The notes below the pieces were generated by a model that had not been told where the DNA came from, searched no databases, and saw nothing but the letters and a program-made list of their open reading frames with translations. A stretch of 64,000 bases of DNA from Cristatella mucedo (Eukaryota > Bryozoa > Phylactolaemata > Cristatellidae): the NCBI GenBank assembly GCA_009760855.2, contig WPIO01000052.1, forward strand, positions 1,286,001 through 1,350,000. The letters are read 5' to 3'. Position 1 is the stretch's first letter; each line of letters opens with the position of its first letter. Made by a program: the position numbers and the translations under genes. Shown here piece by piece: positions 37,076 to 55,224 of this stretch.

Positions 37076-40000
37076 CAGTGATGTGCAAGCAGAGTTTAAT
37101 TGCATTCAAATTTCACGTTGATCCTTGAAGTATCAGCCAAGTTATGGATTTTACAAGGCATCAAACCACACTGTAAATGAAACAGATGTTTAAAAGTGAC
37201 TGCCAACTAAAACTGCACCCTCAATAAGTTGGGCGCAAATTGCATAGGATGCTGAGGTAGGTACATTTTTTATTCGAAGATTAGTCGCTTTCTGTTTAAT
37301 TCTGGGTTAGACAGTTTTCGTAATAATTTTTTCTTTGATGTGGAAATCGTCATAACTTACGATTCCATTTCCGATGTATTTGTCTTTTGAAAGGTACCCT
37401 ACACAAATATTCGATTTGGACACATTTATTTATTCTTTTCTCGACATATATTCTTCAGAATACCTTGGGTTTTTTCTTTGTGTTGATATTTTACAGTTTC
37501 AAGCTGAATATCTGGGATGTCGGTGGCCAGAAATCTCTGCGTTCATATTGGAGAAACTATTTTGAGTGTACCGATGGGCTTGTCTGGGTGGTGGACAGTG
37601 CGGACAAGCGCAGGCTCGCGAGTGATTGCAAGCACGAACTCCATGCACTGTTGCAGGAGGAGGTATGGCATACTTTATTATGGCCTGGTGCATTTGATCG
37701 TTGCTAATTACTGTATGCTTCTCTAGATTGACACCTATCTTCATGGAGATTTCATAATCACTGCCAGTGTATTATTGCATAGCACAATTGAGCAAGAGAA
37801 GCCTAACTTCTGTTGCATGGTGAGAGAGAGAGAGGTCTTTGTTTATTGCTTTTCAAAGCTAAAATGTTAGTCGCCTCTAAATACCAATGAGGAAGCTGCT
37901 GTGGTTTCTAGCTAAACATTTATTCATATGCAGCTACATGCTGAATTGTCAGTTCTCACCGTGGATGCACTTCACTTGCCTATGGCTACAGTGCCAACTT
38001 CTTAGGCATTATATAATTTATATAATTCATTTGTATAGCGCCCCAAGAGAACTAAATCTCTATTCAGGCGCTTCACATATGCCTCAGGGCTCGAGCCCAC
38101 GACCTCAGCCAGACCTGAGTCGGGGCGAGCACTTTAACCGCTGGACCAACCCAGCTCGGCAAGCATTAAGACCAGCATCGGCGGTATGAGAGAAAGTGAA
38201 GTCGGGCAGCATCACGTGACCACCAGTGGCCAGATAAGCAATGTCAGGCTTAAGGTTTATAACCACATTTTTTGTAATCATGGAGCTTCTGCCAATATTT
38301 TCATTGCAAAAACGGTATCATGGTTTTCCACAAGAAAGTCGGTTACTGGTACCTCTGATAGGTAACGTCCTTAAGCTTACCTCTACCTTAAACGATTAAG
38401 TATAGACCAAATTGGTTTGTCTTGAACTAAATACAGTGAGTTGACTGACAATCCATGCTAGCAATGGCTTCTTTGATGCGACTATAAAGGGAAACTTTCG
38501 TTCAGATGCCACCTTGAGAACCAGAGGCAGGTTTGGGAGCTACTTTCCGAGCACGGCAGCCTGCTTTTTAGTGTTTACAACGACCAGGCTGCTCGTCTAA
38601 TCCCTCTTGATGATGCGGTCTTGAAAGAAGGCACCGAGCTGCACAGGTTGATGCCTCACGGTTTACCAGCTGAGCACCGAATGTCTTACAGATGGTTCTC
38701 CCATTTTATGTCAGCCTGGGCAAGAGCGCTGGCTTTATTTCTAGGTGTATTCAGGGTTACAGGTCCACTAAACTGTATTTTTGGATTCTTGTTGGCAGCT
38801 GGTTCCACTGAGCTTCCTGGTCCTCTAGTCTAGTCAATCTTCGATCGATCATCATTATACCGGACTTTCCCATCGTATTGAATTCAAACTCTACTCGTGA
38901 CTCGTCCTGGCACAATGGTCATGGTAAAGTTAAATACTGTATATTTAGTTGCTGTGGCCATCTTTCACTACAATTTTGTTGGCTGGTTGTCTTGACGTGG
39001 ATATGTGGATATGTAGTGTGCGTTGTGTGTTGCTCTTGATAGTGGAAAGGGCCTGGTAGCGATGAAATTGTCTGACAGCATTGCACTGTACTGGCACACG
39101 TCTGGTTGTCACATAACGGTTGGTCTGATAATGACAAAGCCTGTTAAATTGAACTAGCAATGAAGTTCTGCTGACATGTCATAAATATGCTTGACCGCAT
39201 TGGGTCTTAGCTCAGGAGGTAAGGTGCTAGCTCTTCACTCCTCAAGCCATGGGCTCGAGTCCAACAGAGGGCGATTTTTTGTTGTGCACGTCAAGCTGTG
39301 GTGATAGCCGTGAAGGCTCTTCTGCTGCTATATAAATGAGGCTGTTAAATCAGCTTATCCCCTGGGAAACTTTAACTGAGCTTACGAGACTATTTTTTCT
39401 TACATTAACACGAGCAGCTCACTGCTTGTGGACTCGCATCGCTGAGTCATAATAGTTCCGTCACGGAAGACAATGCTGTGCCATCTTGCCACTGGACGAA
39501 CGTGTGCCATCTTGCCACGTGACACTAGTGCGCCATTTTTTGGCATGACGGACTTTCTTTCTTTAATTAGATTATTATATTTTTATACAATGCTTGTTGG
39601 AGTGGCGTGCTGGGGGTGGGCTTATCGAACACCCTGGCTATCTCTCTTCCCTGACATTAAGATTGGTAATTAGCATTCGGCTGTTGTGCCTTGTCATAGT
39701 TGTTGAACCATCAATATGTCATGCAATTTTCGCAGAGGCTTGCTGGTGCCACACTGCTCGTGTTTGCCAACAAGCAGGATCTTCCGGGTGCTCTGTCGGC
39801 CAGTGACATTCAAGAGGTAAGCATTTTACTGCTAACACATCGACAAGTATACTGGCTTTTTCCGAAAGCTGAACTGAACGTGCACCCGAGCCACTTGTTA
39901 TACGAATGGCTGCTTCATTTAGCCATGCAATCAATGAGTAGGGAGTGCACTTGCAGCGGCTGCGTTAAGTGTTGATACATGGCGCGGCTGCTCTAGGGTG

Positions 40001-40167
40001 CCAGGTAAAGTTAGACGGTGGTGCTGTTGCAGGCCCTTGAGCTGGACAAGATACACAGCCACCATTGGCTGATCGTCGGCTGCAGTGCGGTCACAGGGGA
40101 GAATCTGCTCCGTGGCATCGACTGGCTCGTTGACGACATTGCCTCGCGCATCTTTACCATGGACTGA
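35858..40167 (+). CDS. ARL2: ARL2 small GTPase, 5 exons
   Basis: ARF-like GTPase that binds tubulin cofactor D and PDE6D-type effectors, in microtubule biogenesis and lipidated-cargo release. Exons: 35858-35922, 36259-36369, 37497-37662, 39736-39816, 40033-40167; GT-AG, phases consistent, 185 residues (human 184). The start [16 protein letters not shown] is the family's N-terminus. P-loop GLDNAGKT at 23-30, switch-I Thr47 (SPTLGFN), DVGGQ at 66-70 with catalytic Gln70, NKQD at about 125-128, and SAVTGEN near 155. The upstream ccggccATGG context is a good initiation context. Gly2 is present but, as in ARL2, not followed by a typical myristoylation sequence. It is complete and apparently functional. 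The third intron (2 kb) contains SINE-1 and SINE-2. ARL3 is less likely given the N-terminus and the HHW motif. Confidence 0.97.
36895..37073 (+). repeat. (GA)n microsatellite
   Basis: GA tract with GACA interruptions in its first half, in ARL2 intron 2. Confidence 0.97.
38023..38160 (-). mobile_element. SINE-1 copy
   Basis: Read on the minus strand: tRNA-like head (ggttggtccagcggttaaag), box-B-like gtgggctcgagcc, then a tail (gcgcctgaatagagatttag, ttctcttggggcgc) and an AT-rich end. It lies in ARL2 intron 3. The tail resembles LINE-A. Confidence 0.8.
39206..39365 (+). mobile_element. SINE-2 copy
   Basis: Head 'gctcaggaggtaaggtgcta', box-B-like 'gggctcgagtccaac', body 'tggtgatagccgtgaaggct', tail 'gctgctatataaatgaggct'. 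One of the best preserved copies, in ARL2 intron 3. Confidence 0.8.
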
Positions 40168-41962
40168 TGGCTTCTTTGGTGGTGCTTTGAAGGCAAGAGC
40201 TTTAGCAGAGGACGACGTGCAATCGTTGCGATGTCGGCCTTCCCTTACTACCCCCACGCAAGGCTGTACTTGTGGTATTTTTCCTATCCATCATCGAAGG
40301 AAAGGCTGAATGGAGTGGCCCTAAAAGCACCAGTGGCCGAGAAAGTGGGGTCAGCAGTCGTGGAACTCAATGACAACTGAATTTTGCTGACACTGATAAG
40401 GAAATATTGATCAGAAAAATCAGGCGTGCCGACATTTTCCTTTGGCGGACACCCATCGCACTATTTGGTGTCGTCTCATTAGGAAGCCGGAGCCATAGAT
40501 GTGGCTGACCGCTTCCTGTGCTATCATTTCTCGTTGTCTACCCAATTGTATGAGCACGTGACATGATTTGGGCCATTACGTTGGTGTCACGCCTTACTCG
40601 ACGCTGTTCTGATGATTCTGATCACTTGGCACGATACTTGTGTTGGAATGTGCTGCCTTTGAAACGATTGACTTACTATGAGGGTTTGTGTGTGGTTGGA
40701 GCACCGCGAATGATATTTTTCGGTGGATGCTGTACAAGTTGTTCTCGGTGGCAGTATGTGCTGGAAACCTGTTTCAGCAAGAACCGCTCATTGAAAAGTG
40801 CTAAGCTGTTTTTAATGTCGGTATGTGTGCAAACTGCCATCTTGGCATTGCAGATGGATAACTTATTTAGAGAGCCACTGCCGAGTTGGACATAGTACTT
40901 TGGCCTAGCTGTGAAGCAAGCACACAGCTTCTGGTGATCTGAGTCACGTAGCACTTGCACTCGTAGATTTTGGTCATTTGCTGGCCTGGATTGCAGGAGC
41001 AAATAAAAATGCACTTGTTCCTGTCGTATGTCACGAAATCCTTTTGCATGTGTTGTAGAACGCAGAGCATCCAGGTACAAGTGCTGCTTGGCTGCTTGCC
41101 TTTTGCACTCATTGCCTTATCTCAGCTGCTGCTCGTCCTTGGCACTCACTGCCGATACATCAGCTGCTCACCATTGGCAACAATGGCCTCATTCGAGCTG
41201 CATTGCTGCTCTGGTCCTTGTTGGCCTAAAAACCTGTACGGTCGGTAAGAAGCTGTAGTACTAGGTTAGGCAGGAAGACAGTGAAAGAAGAGGACACGTG
41301 CTCTCGGTCACTTTATGAACTCAGCTCGGCGCCTGTTTGGAACTGAAGAAGCATGCCCTGAGTGATCTCCATGGCCGTGCAATCAGCTTGCAACTATGTT
41401 GAGTCAGGAGTGTCAGGGGAGATGGCTCACTTTGAGACCTTGATGAGCTTGATTCGATTGGCCTGTTCTAGTGAAAATACAGGTTATTGACGAGGTTACT
41501 CCTGCCGTTTTTATTGGCAATTGTGGGCCAAGTTTCCTATGTGGCTAGCAGCCACCAAACTATCAGCTTTCTATCGATACTATACTTATACTATCAATAC
41601 TTAGCTATGCCAAGCACAGAGCTCCGAAGGGTAATTTTCTTCACTGTTTACATAGCCCAGCAAATTGCTAATGCATATGCAACGCTGGGCTACTGCAGTA
41701 GATTGAGAGAGGAGAGTGGCATTGAATTCTCCAAAGGTATCGTCGAATTCTCTAAAGGTGGCTGAACCATTTGAGCCGAGGGCCGACCGTATCGATCTGC
41801 ATGCCCTCGGTGACAAGACGGTTTTCGGCTAGAGAAAGGACTTCGGCCCAGCAGATTTCTTTTAGCGACCGTGATTCAATTCACTCACAGCAATTTTTTC
41901 ACGGGAACGGTCAGGTGATACCGAAAACTAAAAAAGAAAGCCACTCGTCCAGCCGAACGATT
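40168..41962 (+). other. ARL2 3' UTR and intergenic sequence
   Basis: No further exons recognised. An AATAAA at 41002-41007 is a possible poly(A) signal about 0.84 kb after the ARL2 stop. Confidence 0.4.
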
Positions 41963-42470
41963 ATAACGTAATGTCAAGTATTTCCTTATGTAGCTCCACT
42001 AAGTCACGAAGACTAAGTTGGTATCACGCAGGAGAGTTTCTATGCCGCACTCACTCGAAGCCTAAGCCGCTCTCGGTACGCATTCCGTAGCTAATACTAC
42101 ATCTTACGCAACAAAAAGAAAGAAGCACAGCTGAGTCATTTGGACATTCGAGGACATTCGAAGTAGCACGGTAGTAGCAGCTCAGGACGGCTGGAAAGGA
42201 TGTGCCACTGTCAGCACAAGAAAAGTAGATACCGCTGCGTTACAATTACAATTGCGTTACAATGCGTTACAAAGAGAGTTCCACAGCCTATGACCTGCAG
42301 AGCATAAGCTTCTGTCGCCAATGATCTTTAAGCGTGGAAATAGAAGAACTAACTTACTGTTAGTAGAAGACCCGGAGGCACTAGGAGGCTGAAACTGGTG
42401 GAGTTGTTCGGCTAAATATGGAGGAGCTAAGCCGAGGCAGGTCTTTTAGGTGAGCGTAAGAACTTTGTAT
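41963..42470 (-). mobile_element. LINE-B 3' region, minus copy
   Basis: Begins with reversed ATTAC tail sequence (cgtaatgtca), then the block (gcctaagccgctctcggtac) and downstream 'agctcaggacggctggaaag', aligned with the copy at 55225-55990. It is followed at once by SINE-2 and then by a plus-strand LINE-B copy. Confidence 0.75.
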
Positions 42471-42473
42471 CTG

Positions 42474-42612
42474 GTGAGCCGTAATGGCTCACTAGGCAAT
42501 GTGGTTGCTTTTCACTACCTTGGCCCCGAGGTCGTGGGTTCGAATCCTATGCTGGGCGATCCTTTATCGCCACTGCAAGCGGTGGTGATAGCCGTCAAGG
42601 CTCTTCTGTCGC
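42474..42612 (+). mobile_element. SINE-2 copy between inverted LINE-B pieces
   Basis: Head 'taatggctcactaggcaatg', box-B-like 'gtgggttcgaatcctat', body 'gcggtggtgatagccgtcaa'. It separates oppositely oriented LINE-B fragments. Confidence 0.8.
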
Positions 42613-42900
42613 TATATTCTTACGCAACGACAACTACTCTCCTGCTGCTGACTATGGCTCATTCTTTTCAGCCGTCCTGAGCTGCTATTTTCATGCTACT
42701 TACTGCCTCAACTGCTCTCCTGACTCTGCTATGCTTCCCACTTCCTCTTTGTTGCGTGAGACAAAGTCTGTTGGCTACCGAATGCGTACCGAAAGCCGCT
42801 TAGGCTGTGAGTGAGCTATACAAAACTCTCCTGCGTAACACCCACATGGTCTTTATGACTTTGTGGAGTTACAGACAGAGATACATTACATTACATTATG
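42613..42900 (+). mobile_element. LINE-B 3' end, plus copy
   Basis: Runs from 'ctctcctgctgctgactatg' through 'gtgagtgagctatacaaaac' to the tail 'agatacattacattacatta'. The ATTAC repetition is the family's 3' terminus. Confidence 0.8.
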
Positions 42901-43021
42901 CAAAAGGAGCTTGTATTAAAAAATCAGCTAGTATTTATTTATTATCTGTTAATCAACCCGAGCCATCGCAGCTCCTTCAGGTAAACGCGGAAACGCCGGA
43001 AATCGGACGAATTTCTGAGAT

Positions 43022-43105
43022 TTGTTAACTAGTCTCGCACCATATTCATCCACAGCTACAGTGGCCTAATGGCTTTTTCGGTACCCCGCCGAAATTGAAT
43101 TGCAA
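43022..43105 (-). mobile_element. LINE-B short fragment
   Basis: The stretch 'catattcatccacagctaca' and 'gtggcctaatggctttttcg' matches the LINE-B copy at about 55745-55800. It ends where the Tigger-like terminus begins. Confidence 0.5.
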
Positions 43106-43107
43106 TA

Positions 43108-43460
43108 CAGTCGTCCCTCGCCACTTCACGCTTCGACTTACGCGGCTTCACTCTATCGCGGTTTTTTCAAATATATTCATTAAAAAGTTTGTCGCGATAG
43201 TGAAAGTGATACAGCTCGAGCCCAATTGCCTGAGTCAATTATACACCTCTGTATTACAATTAAAATTACTACATATTGACTTAAGGCTTATGCATTCGAG
43301 AAAATCCTTCAAATCCGCAAATCCTTCAATGCCAGGTACAGCCGATCGACCCCTCCTTGTGTGTAGGGAAGAACTTCGAAAAAAAATCGAATGTAGTAAA
43401 ACCGAGCCAATCAGAATGTGCAGTCCACTGATTGGCTATCATAGTGTAATTAAATACACA
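43108..43460. mobile_element. pogo/Tigger-like DNA transposon fragment
   Basis: Preceded by TA, it starts CAGTCGTCCCTCGCCACTTC and continues with cgacttacgcgg and ctatcgcggttttttcaa, the pattern of pogo/Tigger termini (TA target, CAG start, repeated TCGCGG). I see no matching inverted end to the right, so it is truncated and the right boundary is a guess. No transposase is recognisable. Confidence 0.45.
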
Positions 43461-43574
43461 ATAATAATAATATGATACTTTTAAGATCTAAAATGTTTTA
43501 TTTCTTCAATTTTTGTCAAGCATTTTAGGTATTTTCCTTATTTTGTCTAATATATTGGCTATGGATTGCAGATT

Positions 43575-43900
43575 TTCTTAAATTGAATGATGATAGCCCC
43601 AACTTATTAGTTATAGGCAAACCAAGTGCGATTCCGAAATTGAAAAGGCTAGCGCTCAAAATCGGCTTTGTCAACATATATCCAGCTGAATCAGCTCGAA
43701 ATCTAAGTGTCATGTTCCAAAGTGACCTTTCATCAGACGACCACACCAGGTCCACAGTCAAGCCTGCCTAATTTCAGCTATCTAACATTGCTAAAACTCG
43801 AGCTTGTTTAGACAGGGATACCTGACATCCCGTCTTGACTTCTGTAACTCACTGCGTGCTGGTCTACCGGCCTGCGAATCAGGTGCTTACAACTGGTACA
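43575..43900 (+). mobile_element. LINE-A fragment, plus copy
   Basis: The frame at 43583-43771 has the RT C-terminal segment (NLLVIGKPSAIPKLKRL) shared with minus copies at 22.8, 30.7 and 49.2 kb. Confidence 0.75.
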
Positions 43901-43904
43901 AAAC

Positions 43905-44130
43905 AACATATTTAGGTGTTATCTTTTGAAAAATACCTAAATTTTAAAAGTTTGAATATGTGATAATAATACATTTGATCAAATATGCTGTATTTTATTC
44001 AAACTTAATACACTATATTACCAAATATTTGATATTATCTGATAATATTTGATAAATCTGATAATATTTGATATTATCTCGATAATAGTTACTATAAAAT
44101 GTTTGATAAAATACAGCTGCAAATATTCTA
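43905..44130. repeat. AT-rich palindromic insert inside a LINE-A 3' end
   Basis: Very AT-rich with repeated TGATAATATTTGAT units. The arms around 43987-44005 (gctgtattttattcaaac) and 44097-44117 (gtttgataaaatacagc) are near-perfect inverted repeats. It appears to split a minus-strand LINE-A tail: left piece at about 43962 (gataataatacatttgatc), right piece from about 44131. Confidence 0.5.
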
Positions 44131-44560
44131 TGGCCCCAGAGAACAGAATGGCTCTCCAGGCACTTCTCATTTATTGCAAGGGAAGAACGATCGAATGGTT
44201 AGTGATGGCGTGCTCAAAAAACAAGAGTAACATGTTAAGGGTGAAGTGCGAAGGGTCAGCATGCAAGTTTGGTTAGTGGAAGCATGCACAGTGTCAGCAT
44301 ACATAAGCACAAAACGGACGAATCACAGGGACCCATTAAATGCTGTGATAAGTAGATGCTTTCTTAGTTTCTTTTAAATTGTGGGCAAGCCACGAGATGT
44401 GACGTAAGTCGGAAGCGAGTTCCAGGCTTTGGGAGCAAACGAAGTAAAGGCATGGTCTACAAAGAATTTGAGATATGCACGAGGTATGGGTAAACGGTGA
44501 AATTTCGGAAAGCGGGTGGTACGATGCTTAGCCTTGTGGAAGGGGAAAGAAAAAAGTGGC
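44131..44560 (-). mobile_element. LINE-A 3' end, minus copy
   Basis: Continues the reversed tail (gccccagagaacagaatggc, then tctccaggcacttctc) and the downstream block around 'ttccaggctttgggagcaaa'. Confidence 0.75.
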
Positions 44561-44774
44561 CCTGGTTTTTCCACGCTTTTGCATGCAGACACGGAGGAAG
44601 TCTCTGAAATTGTCTAGATCGTAATCATACCCAGGCTTCCTAAAGCGGCATTGAAGCCTAATCTAAACACGGCGCATCTTTTAAAGTTTTTTGGTAAATT
44701 GAAAGGAATCCTCACGACACGTACACTGACAGAATGTACGTGAACAGGCTCGCCGAGGGCATCCCTGCTGATTT

Positions 44775-44905
44775 GTTCCAGGGGTTAAGGTGCTCGCTCC
44801 GACGAAGGTCTGGCTGAGGTTGTGGGCTCGAGCCCTGAGGCATATGTGAAGCGCCTGAATAAAGAGTACTTTCTCTTAGAGCGCTATACTAAATGAATTA
44901 TATTA
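44775..44905 (+). mobile_element. SINE-1 copy
   Basis: Head 'ggggttaaggtgctcgctcc', box-B-like 'gtgggctcgagccctg', tail 'gcgcctgaataaagagtact' then AT-rich. It aligns with 38023-38160 and 62715-62850. Confidence 0.8.
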
Positions 44906-45440
44906 TATTTTTTATTTCCCTAAGTTTGACGTTCACTGCACCTGCAAAGGTATTGAAGCTGTTGGCCGAGTCTTGCTGCAAATAAAGATCTGCGTCATGA
45001 AGAGATTTCAAAAACTTCGCAGGATTGATATTTTTCAGGTTTTGTCGCTGGACAAAATTCGACGTTACCCTGCACGCCCAAAGGAACAGGAACAGCAAAC
45101 GAGCCTGAGCAATGATCCAAGATGGTCAACTAGCAAACAACAAGGTCAGTGGGGCAGACATCCTTAGTGATAACAATATCCAGGATAAGGTCGCTGATGT
45201 GAGTGGTATGCTTAATGTGTTGGATCAAACCCAAACTTTCCAGCCAGGCAAGAAATGAGCGGACCTGGCTGTTGCTAGGGTTGCCGACGTAAATGCTGAA
45301 GTCTGCTGCAATCAATAACGGCCTGTCACACACAAATATTTTATCGAGGAACTCCTCGATAAACAAGGCTATCCCGCCACAAGGAGGTCGGTAGAGTACA
45401 ACTGTGAGAGGCACGATCTTTGATAGGGACCTGACGAGAA
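44898..45440 (-). mobile_element. LINE endonuclease-domain fragment
   Basis: The minus frame at 45130-45414 reads VVLYRPPCGG, then LLIAADFSIYV (apurinic endonuclease GDFN block, with the Gly and Asn altered) and ISDLILDIVIT (the SDH-type block). The frame at 44898-45098 is the linker toward the RT. This is the only visible EN domain in the window; I assign it to LINE-A tentatively. Confidence 0.75.
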
Positions 45441-47285
45441 TTTATTCAAACGATGGCCCATTCCGAAAAACCGCAGGGCTCCTAGCCGAAAGATTCACGA
45501 ACAATTATAGTGTACCCAGGCTGGGTTCGGTTGGCTGGGACCGGACGGCTTTAGTGAGGGTTAGGGTCACCGGCTAGGCCGGGGTCGGACCCTACGGCAC
45601 GGCCGGATGTATGCGGTGACGTTAAGTCACCGGGGCTCTTGGGTACGAGAAGTTGGCCAAGTAAGTCGTGGTGTTGGAGGCTCCCGGTCTCGCCGAGTTA
45701 TGCACCTGGATTCGTGCAGGCGTGCTCCGGCGATGCTGCCACGCACGCAAGGGAACTAGTACCCAAGGCCCGAGCGGAGCTGGATAGCTCGCTCGTTGTT
45801 GACTTGTTTATACCGCGTCCCCCCCCCGTGTAGTGTGTTCGCGGGTTTTGGACGGCGTACGCTCGTACTGTTGGATTCGGAGTCGGTACAACGACAGGAC
45901 TGCAGAAGCCGACTGACCCCAACTAACACGTTTGTTCGCCCTTGCTGCGTCGTCTTGCGCCCCCGTAGTGTACTGTGTATAGGACCCTCCCTGTAGACTT
46001 GTTTAGTTCACCTGTTGTTGTTGGCGCATGCGTTATAAAGATGTTTAACCTGACGGCCGCTCGTCTTACCCTAGCTCGGCGGCATGGCGAGCGGCAGCGT
46101 GGCCGGAGTATGGCGGGGTTTGGCGGGAAATAGCCTTTGACCCCTGGATCCCGGTTACAATAGTAACCATGCCGCCCACTTTGTCAAACCGTACAGACTG
46201 AAAGAGTGAGACCGGTGGTGAGGTTCAGGTACGCGGGCCCTGGAGCAGGGTGGCATCCATGTCATGGTCAGCAGAAATGCATCTAGCTTCTGTTGGACAA
46301 CCTGGTCGCCGATAAGTTGTCGGTTGGTTTTTAGTGTGGGGACATTTCACTGGCTGAATTTAAGAGGCTGCACCATGACTCCTCTGGGTAGCCGACTGGA
46401 ACTAGTGCCAGGGTGTGGCGAGCATGCTGAGAATTTTCCAGCTGACTGAGACTGTAGGTCAAGGTAGATATTCATTTACGTGTGGTAATCGCGCAGTAAT
46501 GTAATGTAGCTCCTTCCGTAACTCTTGAAACAGTTGAGCAGTTGATAGAACGAATGCAGGATGCAGGGGAAATCTTGCTGACCCGCCGAAGAAGGCCAGA
46601 CGGCAGGTATTCAGCAATGGCGAGATCGGCGCACCTTATGCTAAACAGGTCCTTCTTTTTGCGTGGCGTATCCGATGACAGCTCAGGAACAGTCGCTGTG
46701 AAGATGTCAGCGGAATACCTTAAGGTATTTCACGGAGAAGTGACGCCATAGCTGCGTGCGCAAAAATTTGCTAGCCATTTTTAATCAATGCGAATGCTCT
46801 ATGAAGGGCAACTTTTTCTCCGATGATTACAAAATCCGGCTTCCTTGAACGTTCGGCTAGATGTCCGCGAGAAAAACGGGGCTGCGTCATTGAACGGATC
46901 TCATCGTGTATGCCAAACTTCCGTGCGTCTCTAGAATCCCCCGTACGAGTACTTACAACGGCTGCTTCGGCTTCGAGCATGTCTCATTGGGCTGGCGCCG
47001 CTCTCGAAATCGGCCAGCTTACAACCGCTGCGGCCGAGGAGGCGGAAGACTTCCAACGTACATTAAGGTAACGACTTGGCGGGGATGCCACACCCACAGT
47101 ACCTCTGAGCGCTGGAGCAGCTTCGCTCATCCTTCTTTGACGCTCGACCATCGCAGATTGGAGCTACTAAGTTGAGCTAATATGGCGTCGTTGTACACTG
47201 AGGCCGCCCACTTTCTGCTGTGGGCACTTTGCCTAAGGCAGGAAGTTTAACAAGGTAGCCATCAGCATCTGTAGATCTTACAGCT
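45441..47285. other. GC-rich intergenic segment, nothing firmly recognised
   Basis: The part 45460-46140 is GC-rich with repeated short motifs (ccggctaggccgggg; gtgtagtgtg) and a possible primer-site-like 'tggatcccggttacaa' at about 46144, which suggests an LTR or retroelement leader but is unproven. The open frame at 46542-46751 (69 aa) has no domain I know. Confidence 0.3.
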
Positions 47286-47289
47286 AGCT

Positions 47290-47390
47290 TTAACCCTAAT
47301 ACCTGAATTCTTAACCCTAAACGTAAATACCGAACACTAAAACCTGTATACCAAACTGAACCCTAAACCCCGAGTCCTAAAACCTAAATC
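47290..47390. repeat. Degenerate telomere-like CCCTAA repeats
   Basis: Intact TTAACCCTAA and AACCCTAAA units alternate with decayed ones (taaaacctgtat, cctaaaacctaaatc) over about 100 bp, upstream of the MCFD2-like gene. Confidence 0.5.
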
Positions 47391-47766
47391 GAAAAGATAT
47401 GACAGAAAAGTACTTATTTAATGTAAATTTATGCAGACGACGATGGCTGCCATGTTGAATTTTCCGCTGCGGGCGGGCACTGCAAATGAATTTAAATACT
47501 TTATTTACCATTTAAAAAATTTAAATAAATAAACTATGCACTATTTTCTGTGAAGTTCTAGCAAAGGTGCTTCCGCATTTACTGTAGTCGTCTCGTACGG
47601 AAAGCCGATTGAGAGGTGGGAGGGGGCCACACGGGCCACTGCATTTTCCGGACAGACCTCTCTCGTGCAAATAGTCGAGATAAACGCTGCGGCCGACTGC
47701 CACCGATAGACGGGCGGTTGGTCGTGGGAGCCGCCGGGCGGCGGCCGCGCGACCGCAGCCCCAGCC

Positions 47767-54522
<6,756 letters not shown>

Positions 54523-54544
54523 GCTGAGCACCTTGCGGACCGGA

Positions 54545-54550
54545 AATAAA
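54545..54550 (+). terminator. Poly(A) signal of the MCFD2-like gene
   Basis: AATAAA 23 bp after the stop codon, a short but plausible 3' UTR. Confidence 0.6.
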
Positions 54551-55220
54551 GGCTGTCGGGAATCGAGTCGTGATGGATAGTGCTCATGCCCATCGCATAT
54601 GCGCCTCAATTTATTTACTTTACTAGTATACAATGAATTACTTTCTAAATATAAAAATTCTAAATCGATATGTCATGCGTTTTTTAATGTGCAGCTACTC
54701 GCAATCGACAGATGCCAGCGGTGTTGGAGGACGGCGCCGCGCTGCTTCAATGCGATAGTTGCAAAATGCTCGCGAAACCGCAATCGTAGCCGCTCGCAGC
54801 CAGATACGAGTATAACCCGTGTATTGCGCATCGCAAAATAACGACGATTGTCTGGATTTTAGCGAGTGCTTAATACAGTGCCATTACTCGCTGGGTGCAG
54901 ACACCAAGAATAGCGATGTCGAAGATAGGCAAAGCAGCTTGACCAGCGTCAGAGACGCCGTCCATGACGTCATCAGCTTGAATAGTAAGTTGGGGCAGTC
55001 GCACGATCCGTGGAGGATATACCGGGAACAGGAAGAATGATCGCTTCTTTCATTGCATCTTCGGTCAAAGCCAAGTTTAGAGACATCTGCCCACTATCCG
55101 CAGCCAGAGTCCCATGTTCTCATACAAAATCCAAAGTCCAAGCTTCCTACGCCGCATATCAGGTTTACCGATTTTACCACAAGGAGCTTCGACCGTAGGT
55201 AACTTCACAAAGTCATAAAG
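54551..55220. other. Intergenic, one unassigned open frame
   Basis: An open frame at 54819-55040 (73 aa) contains NNDDCLDFSECL and is acidic. It faintly recalls an EF-hand-like end but has no complete loop, and I see no splice link to the MCFD2-like gene. Nothing else is recognised. Confidence 0.25.
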
Positions 55221-55224
55221 ACCA

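Noticed and set aside
38510-38830. Possible extra ARL2 exon in intron 3
   Set aside because: ARL2 is complete without it and phases already match; the open frame at 38621-38833 has no homology I recognise.
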